DNA of 13,246 nucleotides from Candidatus Latescibacterota bacterium (GTDB taxonomy: Bacteria; JAAXHH01; JACQVL01), in the NCBI GenBank assembly GCA_016209865.1, contig JACQVL010000228.1, forward strand, positions 1 to 13,246, read 5' to 3'. Each line of letters begins with the position of its first letter. Positions within the stretch are counted from its first letter, which is position 1. The position numbers were made by a program, and so were the translations under genes. Positions 6,232-11,296 of the stretch are shown piece after piece. The notes beneath the pieces were generated by a model. That model saw only the letters and a list, made by a program, of their open reading frames with translations, searched no databases and had not been told where the DNA came from.

Positions 6232-7605
6232 ATGAACCGTCCCTCTATTTTCTCGTCACTCGGCACTCGTCACTCGTCACTGCTTCTCGCCCTTTTCGCC
6301 CCCTGGCTCGTCGGCCTATTCAGCCTCGGTCTCTGCTCCTGCTACAAAGCAGAGCGAAGCAACCCGCTCGATGGCCAGGCCGCGCAACTGTTTGTCCCGC
6401 AGGTCCTCTCCCCCAGCGGGGGTGAACAATGGTTTGCCAGCACCACGCAACATATCCGCTGGAAGCCTGCTGAGCAAGTCATCGATTCGGTCGTCACCCT
6501 GCAACTGGTGAGCGACCAGGATCTTAACGGCAGCGGGGGTGGCAGACGTCCTCTCCCCTACCTTTACGTCATCGCGGAGAACATCCCGAATACCGGCCAT
6601 TTTACGTGGGCTGTTCCCAACCTCAGTTCCCGGTCCTGTCGGATTCGGGTCGTGACTCGTCGCGGCCAGGCGGAGAGCGAGGGCACCTTCCGGATCAGCC
6701 CGCCGCCCGTTCTGAACCAGTTCCCTATCCGCGGGGAGGGACGGGAACCCACGGCACTTCGAGATCTGGTCGTCTTTACTTCTAACCGGGGCGGGAGCGA
6801 TGACCTGTGGATGATCAACCTCCGGACGGGCGACCTGACACAGTTGACGAACGCACCGGGGTTCGATGGGCAGGCGGATTGGTTCAGGCCGAACGGGAAC
6901 CTCCTGGCGTTCACCTCGGACCGGAGCGGACAGAAAGACATCTGGCTGCTCAACATGAGTCAGCTTCCCCCTCGGCCAATCCGCCTCACCACCACCGGGG
7001 GGGAGCAGCCGACCTGGCAGTCCAGTTTCCTTCACTATCCTTCCCTGGCGTACGTGGCGGCCGATCCAAGCCAGCCCGGCCTGTCCCAGATTCTGGCCGT
7101 CACACTCGCCATCCCGACTACGGTGATTGATACCCTGTCCGACCCAGTCCCCCCCTTTACCTCAGTCCGGTTGACACGCACCCGCTTCAACCTCTCCAGC
7201 CGCACGAACATTCAAAGTCCGTCCTGGGGGCTTCCCGGAAGTGTTAACGACAATGTACTCGTGTATGAAACCCGTTCGACCGAGTCGTTCTCGACCTTCC
7301 CAGCCCTGTGGGCGCTGGAGTTCTCCACCATCGCGATGGAAGCTGTCTCCCTGAGCCGGTTCACCACTCCGCCCGGCCTGCCCGCCACGCATCCGTCGTT
7401 TTCCCCCAGCGGGGCGCGTGTGGCGTTCAGCGCCCTGGGAAACCTGTGGGTCAAATCCCTGGCCGGGGTCTCGGCACTGCAACTGACGTACGACGACGCG
7501 GAGGATGATTTCCCCGGCTGGGCGACCGAGACGACGATCGTCTTTCAGCGACGGCCGACGCCCAACAGTCCCTGGGAACTCTGGACGGTGGAGGTGGTGG
7601 AGTAG
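6232..7605 (+). CDS. Lipoprotein with Kre9/KNH-like domain and PD40 beta-propeller
   Basis: This protein of about 457 residues starts with a hydrophobic signal followed by LGLCSC. The second cysteine (C37, preceded by LCS) is the best lipid-attachment site, so it is probably a membrane-anchored lipoprotein. Residues about 57-156 resemble the Kre9/KNH-type Ser-Thr-rich domain (VLSPSGGEQWF, HIRWKP, NIPNTGHFTW, SCRIRV). Residues about 160-457 carry TolB/PD40-type propeller repeats (FTSNRGGSDDLWMINL, FTSDRSGQKDIWLLNM, HPSFSPSGARVAFS, FPGWATETTIVFQR). The frame is open back to 6100, overlapping the previous gene. The ATG at 6232 is preferred (6223 is the alternative), but neither has a convincing ribosome binding site. 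The signal peptide is partly encoded by repeat DNA (SSLGTRHSSL by heptamers at 6254-6281, and LFAP by a TTTTCGCC unit). It lies 80 bases after the TPR/DUF5683-like gene. Binding of envelope proteins or glycans is plausible but not shown. Confidence 0.82.
   Translation: MNRPSIFSSLGTRHSSLLLALFAPWLVGLFSLGLCSCYKAERSNPLDGQAAQLFVPQVLSPSGGEQWFASTTQHIRWKPAEQVIDSVVTLQLVSDQDLNGSGGGRRPLPYLYVIAENIPNTGHFTWAVPNLSSRSCRIRVVTRRGQAESEGTFRISPPPVLNQFPIRGEGREPTALRDLVVFTSNRGGSDDLWMINLRTGDLTQLTNAPGFDGQADWFRPNGNLLAFTSDRSGQKDIWLLNMSQLPPRPIRLTTTGGEQPTWQSSFLHYPSLAYVAADPSQPGLSQILAVTLAIPTTVIDTLSDPVPPFTSVRLTRTRFNLSSRTNIQSPSWGLPGSVNDNVLVYETRSTESFSTFPALWALEFSTIAMEAVSLSRFTTPPGLPATHPSFSPSGARVAFSALGNLWVKSLAGVSALQLTYDDAEDDFPGWATETTIVFQRRPTPNSPWELWTVEVVE
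6254..6281 (-). repeat. Heptamer repeat array inside the lipoprotein signal-peptide coding region
   Basis: Four exact period-7 units on the plus strand (CGTCACT, CGGCACT, CGTCACT, CGTCACT) are the reverse complement of the AGTGACG unit. The A-rich tail of the family appears as TATTTTCT just before the array (6246-6253). The repeat is in frame with the lipoprotein and encodes most of SSLGTRHSSL. Confidence 0.85.
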
Positions 7606-7618
7606 GGGTTTTCACCCC
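7605..7618. terminator. Short hairpin between two convergent genes
   Basis: GGGGT (7605-7609) and ACCCC (7614-7618) form a perfect 5-bp stem with a TTTC loop. It overlaps the last base of the TAG of the lipoprotein gene and the TGA (7614-7612) of the isomerase gene on the other strand. The stem is short and has no T-run, so it would be at best a weak bidirectional terminator. Only six bases separate the two stop codons. Confidence 0.3.
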
Positions 7619-8433
7619 CGGCATCCCAGCGTCTGCATGATCGTCGCCGTCTCCCGGTACGCCTCCCCCACCCACTCGACGATCTTCGCCGGCTCCGGGG
7701 AGTACTCCAGTTCGATGCTCACCGTCCCGTCGTACCCGGTCGCTTTGATCTGCTCCAAGTACGCTGCGATCGGGGTATTACCCCGTCCGGGCGGGAGGTC
7801 GCCGTGCTTCTGGCCGTCGCAGTCCGACAGATGCACGTGGGCGATCCGTCCGGCGAGCTTCTGCACGCCAGCGAACGGCGTCTTGACGAGGTGCAGGTGG
7901 GAGATGTCGCAGTTCGCCCGCACGTTGGGTAATCCCACGTCGTCGATGAACTGCACCATCCGGTCCACGCTGTTGATGAGGGAGAGGTGAAACGGCTCCA
8001 GCTCGATAGCGATCTCCAGGCCGAGGTCGCGGGCGTGTTCGCCGAGTGCCCGGACGTTCGTCGTCCCGAATTCCCACTGCGCGGCGGGCGGGATGACTTC
8101 CTGCTGCCAGATGTACTCCCCGATGACGAGGAGCAGGTTCTTCGCCCGGAACTCATAGCACAGGTCGAGAAACCGCCTGCACCGGTCGACGTTGAACCGC
8201 TGGACACTCGGGTTAAAATCGATCAGTCCGACCGCCACGCAGGCGACCGAAACGATGGGCAAGCCGCACGCGGCTGCGGTGTCGATGATCGTCCGCTTCT
8301 CCTTCGCGTCGATATCCAGCGGGTCCGTGAAGATGTCGATCGAGTCGAACCCGATCTCTTTCGTCTTGGTGATCCCGAACGCGGTGTCTTTCCCCGCCTG
8401 CGCCCAGGCGGAATTGATTAAACCGAGTTGCAT
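7612..8433 (-). CDS. Sugar phosphate isomerase/epimerase-like TIM-barrel protein
   Basis: This 273-residue protein is a full-length member of the xylose-isomerase-like TIM-barrel (AP endonuclease 2) family, whose members isomerise or epimerise sugars with a divalent metal. The likely metal ligands are visible: E144 (or E146) in IAIELEPF, D176 in NCDISHLHL, H201 in AHVHLSDCDG and E241 in VSIELEY. The start MQLGLINSAW is typical, and an AAGGAGG ribosome binding site lies six bases before the ATG. No signal peptide is seen, so it is cytoplasmic. It lies 99 bases after the deaminase gene on the same strand, with an octamer repeat array in the gap; co-transcription is likely. Isomerases of this family often sit beside Gfo/Idh/MocA dehydrogenases; one lies 7 kb away here but not in the same unit. 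The substrate cannot be told from sequence. Confidence 0.9.
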   Translation of the reverse strand: MQLGLINSAWAQAGKDTAFGITKTKEIGFDSIDIFTDPLDIDAKEKRTIIDTAAACGLPIVSVACVAVGLIDFNPSVQRFNVDRCRRFLDLCYEFRAKNLLLVIGEYIWQQEVIPPAAQWEFGTTNVRALGEHARDLGLEIAIELEPFHLSLINSVDRMVQFIDDVGLPNVRANCDISHLHLVKTPFAGVQKLAGRIAHVHLSDCDGQKHGDLPPGRGNTPIAAYLEQIKATGYDGTVSIELEYSPEPAKIVEWVGEAYRETATIMQTLGCRG

Positions 8434-8453
8434 GGAAAACCTCCTTGGATAGC

Positions 8454-8553
8454 GTTAGAACGTTCGCACGTTTACACGTTAGAACGTTCAAGACAAGAAG
8501 AGGCCAGAAAGAGGTTTGAACGTGCCAACGTTCTAACGTTCCAACGTTCTAAC
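8454..8553. repeat. Octamer GTTNNNAC array forming a large inverted repeat
   Basis: The left half has four octamers (GTTAGAAC, GTTCGCAC, GTTTACAC, GTTAGAAC; 8454-8485) plus GTTC. The right half has GAAC, GTGCCAAC, then GTTCTAAC, GTTCCAAC, GTTCTAAC (8518-8553). The halves are reverse complements over 36 bases with 29 matches, separated by a 28-base purine-rich loop (8490-8517). In the minus-strand transcript this would fold into a long stem between the deaminase and isomerase genes. The right half overlaps the deaminase 3' end (8533-8553) and encodes its last six codons and stop. Confidence 0.85.
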
Positions 8554-9609
8554 ATGCTCCTTCGTCACTGTCTTTAACCTCCCCATCTCCTCCCGAAACG
8601 CCGCTTCCATCGCCTGCTTGCGCTCAAGGGACAGGAAACTGTACCGCACGCTGTTCAACACGATCTCATCGATCGCCGTGACATCCAGCCCGAACGGGTC
8701 GATGAGTGTCTCCATCTCGTCGTTGAGGGTGGTGTTGAACAGGGACGGGTCGTCGGAATTCACGGTCACGACCACCCCGGCGTCGTGCAGGCGGCGCAGG
8801 GGATGGCCGGCCAGGCTGGGGGAGACGCTCAGCCGGACGTTGCTCGTCGGGCTGATCTCTAACGGAACACACTGCTCAGCCAGGTACGCCACCAGGGCCG
8901 GGTCCTCGATTGCCCGGACGCCGTGACCGATCCGCTCCGCCCCTAAGGCTCGCAGCGCGCCCCAGACGCTCGCCGGACCGTCGAGTTCGCCCGCGTGCGG
9001 GACACTGTGGAGGCCGGCCGCCCGCGCCCGGTCGAACCAGGGGGCGAACGGCTCGGGCGGATAGCCCGCCTCCAGCCCACCCAACCCCAGCGCGATGACT
9101 CCATCCATCCGGCTGTCGATCGCCACGTCCGTCGTGTAATTCCAGGCTTTCTCCCCCTTCTCGGAGTTCCGGACGACGTCAAACACCCAGTTGATCTCCA
9201 CTCCACATTCCTTACGCACCCGCTCCCGGCCGCGCGCCAGTCCTGTGAAGTACGTCTCGTACGGGATTCCCACGAACCAATAGTGCGTGCTGGGGGAGAA
9301 CGTCACCTCCGCGTAGCGCACCTGCTGGCGGGCCATCTCGGCCCCAAACTCGTAGACGATCAGCTCGTAATCCTCGGCAGTCTTCAGGCAATGGGTGATG
9401 GCGACGTAGATATCGATGAAATGGTTGAAGTCGCGGTAGACGAACCATTGCTGCAACCCCTCGACCGTCTCCGCTGGCAGGCCAACATGATTGCGCTTCG
9501 CTAAGGCCAGCAGGGTGGCCGGCCGGATGGAGCCTTCGAGATGGACGTGCAGTTCCACTTTCGGGATGGCGCGGATGTAGCGGAGCAGGTGGTCGGAGTC
9601 AGGAGACAT
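8533..9609 (-). CDS. Adenosine deaminase-family enzyme (adenosine or aminodeoxyfutalosine deaminase)
   Basis: This 358-residue protein has the complete zinc and catalytic set of the adenosine deaminase family. HVHLEGS gives the zinc ligands H21 and H23. HAGE gives zinc ligand H205 and catalytic E208. RIGHG gives H229. NSDDP gives zinc ligand D286 and D287. The family hydrolyses the 6-amino group of adenosine or related purines in the cytoplasm. Some members act instead on aminodeoxyfutalosine in the futalosine menaquinone route, and others on adenine; sequence alone does not decide. No other menaquinone gene is in the window. The ATG at 9609 with AGGA ten bases upstream is preferred over an in-frame GTG at 9627, which has no ribosome binding site. 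The last six codons (VRTLER) and the TAG lie in an octamer repeat array, so the native C-terminus may have been changed by repeat growth. Confidence 0.9.
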   Translation of the reverse strand: MSPDSDHLLRYIRAIPKVELHVHLEGSIRPATLLALAKRNHVGLPAETVEGLQQWFVYRDFNHFIDIYVAITHCLKTAEDYELIVYEFGAEMARQQVRYAEVTFSPSTHYWFVGIPYETYFTGLARGRERVRKECGVEINWVFDVVRNSEKGEKAWNYTTDVAIDSRMDGVIALGLGGLEAGYPPEPFAPWFDRARAAGLHSVPHAGELDGPASVWGALRALGAERIGHGVRAIEDPALVAYLAEQCVPLEISPTSNVRLSVSPSLAGHPLRRLHDAGVVVTVNSDDPSLFNTTLNDEMETLIDPFGLDVTAIDEIVLNSVRYSFLSLERKQAMEAAFREEMGRLKTVTKEHVRTLER

Positions 9610-9634
9610 AGGGAACAGTTCCTGCACAGACGTT

Positions 9635-9662
9635 AGTGGTCAGCGGCCAGTGGTCAGTAAAA
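9635..9662 (+). repeat. Heptamer repeat array upstream of the deaminase gene
   Basis: The units are AGTGGTC (9635-9641), AGCGGCC (9642-9648), AGTGGTC (9649-9655) and AGTAAAA (9656-9662), in exact period 7. It is the left arm of a 28-bp inverted repeat whose right arm is at 9825-9852 (25 of 28 bases match). It would lie in the deaminase 5' leader or overlap its promoter. Confidence 0.85.
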
Positions 9663-9684
9663 GAGAGAATAATCTCTTTATCAA
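9656..9684 (-). promoter_or_regulatory. Possible promoter for the deaminase gene
   Basis: On the minus strand TTGATA (9684-9679), a 17-base spacer and TTTACT (9661-9656) resemble a sigma70-type promoter. The -10-like box is the A-rich end unit of the heptamer array. The leader would be about 40 bases long. Confidence 0.3.
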
Positions 9685-9720
9685 TCATTCTTTTCATGTG
9701 TTCTGATCATCGAATATTGA

Positions 9721-9749
9721 TTGACGACACCTTCCGATAAGTATATTTT
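9721..9749 (+). promoter_or_regulatory. Candidate promoter for the MBL-fold hydrolase gene
   Basis: TTGACG (9721-9726), a 17-base spacer and TATTTT (9744-9749) fit a sigma70-type promoter in the AT-rich divergent gap. A TATATT with a shorter spacer overlaps the -10 box. The transcript would have a leader of about 125 bases that contains the right-hand heptamer array. Confidence 0.45.
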
Positions 9750-9824
9750 TCAACACTCATGACACCACATTCGAATCGAGCAAACTCTACACGATGGACT
9801 GGCTCAGTGTGTTCCCAACCCCTG

Positions 9825-9859
9825 TTTTACTGACCACTGACCACTGATCACTGACCCCT
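9825..9859 (-). repeat. Heptamer repeat array in the MBL hydrolase leader
   Basis: On the plus strand the array reads TTTTACT (9825-9831), GACCACT (9832-9838), GACCACT (9839-9845), GATCACT (9846-9852) and GACCCCT (9853-9859). It is the reverse complement of the 9635 array and ends just before the AAAGGA that precedes the hydrolase start. Confidence 0.85.
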
Positions 9860-9880
9860 GAAAGGAATCACCCCACACCC

Positions 9881-10726
9881 ATGCTGATCGACGGCCAGAC
9901 GGAATACCGGATCGTGAGCGGCGGACGGTTCATGCTGGACGGCGGAGGGATGTTCGGGATCATCCCCAAGACCCTCTGGGCGCGGCTCAGGACTCCCGAC
10001 GAATTGAACCGGATCGAGATGGCGACCAACTGCCTGCTCGTCCGGACTCCTCAGCAGACGATCCTCGTCGATACCGGGTACGGGACGAAGCTGTCCGCCA
10101 AGGCGCGGGAGATCTACGGGATCACGGAGACGGACGCGCTCGTCCGTTCCCTCGCCCACGCGGGAGTCCGTCCGGACGACATCGACCTGGTCATCCTGAG
10201 CCACCTCCACTTCGATCACGCGGGGGGCGCGACGGTCGCCGATCTGGAAGGGCACCTGTATCCGGCTTTCCCGCACGCCCGGTATATCGCCCAGCGCGGA
10301 GAATGGGATGACGCGGTCAACAAGCGCGCGACGATGACCGCATCGTACATGGATGACAACTACCTGCCCCTTCGTGACTACGGGCTATTGACGCTGATCG
10401 ATGGGGATGACGAGGTGTGTCCGGGCGTTCGGGTGTTCGTGACCGGAGGGCATACCCGGTGTCATCAGGTGGTGATGGTGGAGTCAGCCCACCAGACCGT
10501 GGTCTACGCCGGGGACATCCTGCCGACGACGTCCCACCTCCGGGGTCCCTACAACATGGCGTACGACCTGTTCCCGTACGAGACGATGACCCAGAAATCG
10601 CGATGGCTCGAACGGGCGGCGGCCGGCGGATGGCTCCTCGTCTGGAATCACGACCCAATCACCCCGGCGGGACGAGTGATCGACGAAGGGAATGGGCAGT
10701 ACCGGCCGGAACCGGTGGCGTTGTAA
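9881..10726 (+). CDS. MBL-fold metallohydrolase
   Basis: This 281-residue protein is a metallo-beta-lactamase-fold hydrolase with the full two-metal motif. SHLHFDH gives H108, H110, D112 and H113. GGHTRCHQ gives H191, YAGDILPT gives D212, and WNHDP gives H257. This spacing fits the lactonase/hydrolase-like MBL proteins (as in AHL lactonase-type enzymes), but no feature fixes a substrate; true beta-lactamase activity is not implied. There is no signal peptide, so it is probably cytoplasmic. The ATG at 9881 is the first in frame; an AAAGGA sequence lies about 14 bases upstream, rather far, and a later ATG (residue 18) is less likely because the first strand would be lost. It faces the deaminase gene across the repeat-bounded gap and converges with a response-regulator gene, its TAA being three bases from the other stop. 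Confidence 0.9.
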   Translation: MLIDGQTEYRIVSGGRFMLDGGGMFGIIPKTLWARLRTPDELNRIEMATNCLLVRTPQQTILVDTGYGTKLSAKAREIYGITETDALVRSLAHAGVRPDDIDLVILSHLHFDHAGGATVADLEGHLYPAFPHARYIAQRGEWDDAVNKRATMTASYMDDNYLPLRDYGLLTLIDGDDEVCPGVRVFVTGGHTRCHQVVMVESAHQTVVYAGDILPTTSHLRGPYNMAYDLFPYETMTQKSRWLERAAAGGWLLVWNHDPITPAGRVIDEGNGQYRPEPVAL

Positions 10727-10729
10727 CCT

Positions 10730-11101
10730 TCACTCTTCCGAATGCAACGTCAGGTGGACGGTGAGCTGGTTGTCGAGTTGTTCAAAGCTGAAAGGTTTCG
10801 TGACGTAATCGCTCGCCCCGAGTTCCAGCGTCCGGCGACCGACCTCATTGTCACTCGTCGCCGTGACCATGATGACCACGACATCAGGGGCGCGCTGCTT
10901 GATCGCTTTGAGGACCTCGATTCCATCCATCCCGGGCATCCGAATGTCCAGGAGGACGAGGTGCGGTTTGAAACGCTCCAGTTGGGCCAGGGCGTTTGGA
11001 CCGTTTCCCGCTTCTTCCACCTCGTACCCCTTCCTCGTCAGGAAGGTGGTCAGGACGTTCCGGACGGGTTCTTCATCGTCTACCACCAGGAGTCGACTCA
11101 C
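10730..11101 (-). CDS. Stand-alone CheY-like response regulator receiver
   Basis: This 123-residue protein consists only of a receiver domain. The acidic pair is D8-D9 (LLVVDDEEP), the phosphorylated aspartate is D52 (LVLLDIRMPGMDG), the switch threonine is T80 (IMVTAT) and the conserved lysine is K102 (DYVTKPFS). There is no output domain, so it would signal by protein contact or pass phosphate on. The GTG at 11101-11099 is chosen because GGAGG lies five bases upstream; ATG codons at 11113 and 11128 lengthen the frame but have poorly placed ribosome binding sites. No histidine kinase is in the window, so it is an orphan here. Its short C-terminal tail (TVHLTLHSEE) replaces the last helix of a usual receiver only loosely. 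Confidence 0.93.
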   Translation of the reverse strand: MSRLLVVDDEEPVRNVLTTFLTRKGYEVEEAGNGPNALAQLERFKPHLVLLDIRMPGMDGIEVLKAIKQRAPDVVVIMVTATSDNEVGRRTLELGASDYVTKPFSFEQLDNQLTVHLTLHSEE

Positions 11102-11175
11102 GGCATCCTCCATTCCTCCGAGATCCATCAGGAGTCGTATAGGGTCACGCGTTGATCGATCCTCGCTCCGCCGGG

Positions 11176-11204
11176 AGTGTAGTACGATGGTTCGGGGTTG
11201 TCAA
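11176..11204 (-). promoter_or_regulatory. Promoter for the response-regulator gene
   Basis: On the minus strand a perfect consensus -35 box TTGACA (11204-11199) is followed by a 17-base spacer and TACACT (11181-11176). Transcription would start near 11169, leaving a leader of about 68 bases before the GTG start. This is the strongest promoter match in the window. Confidence 0.55.
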
Positions 11205-11220
11205 GCGTTTTATTCAGTGG

Positions 11221-11241
11221 GGGCGATCCTTGTGATCGTCC
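11221..11241 (+). other. Hairpin upstream of the PEP-synthase-like gene
   Basis: GGGCGATC (11221-11228) pairs with GATCGTCC (11234-11241) around a CTTGT loop, with one G-U pair in RNA. It lies 55 bases before the GTG at 11297 in the 195-base divergent gap. No clear promoter for the rightward gene was found, so whether this hairpin is transcribed is unknown. Confidence 0.35.
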
Positions 11242-11296
11242 GCATCGGGGTGAAGACAGTATTCGCCCAGCTCTTCATGGATAGGGAGATGGGGGC

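Larger units (their letters stand above)
9635..9852. other. 218-bp AT-rich segment bounded by 28-bp inverted heptamer arrays
   Basis: The divergent gap between the deaminase (minus) and MBL hydrolase (plus) genes is almost entirely this segment. Its ends are inverted copies of the heptamer array, and its 162-bp middle is visibly AT-richer than the flanking coding DNA. No open reading frame of note lies inside. It may be an ordinary divergent promoter region with a repeat in each leader, or a small non-autonomous element with terminal inverted repeats. No clear target-site duplication is seen at the ends. Confidence 0.4.

Noticed and set aside
8454-8553. A CRISPR array.
   Set aside because: The units are 8 bases long with no unique spacers between them, halves are inverted, and no cas gene is present.
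10727-10729. A terminator between the convergent MBL and response-regulator genes.
   Set aside because: Only three bases separate the stop codons and no hairpin was seen there.
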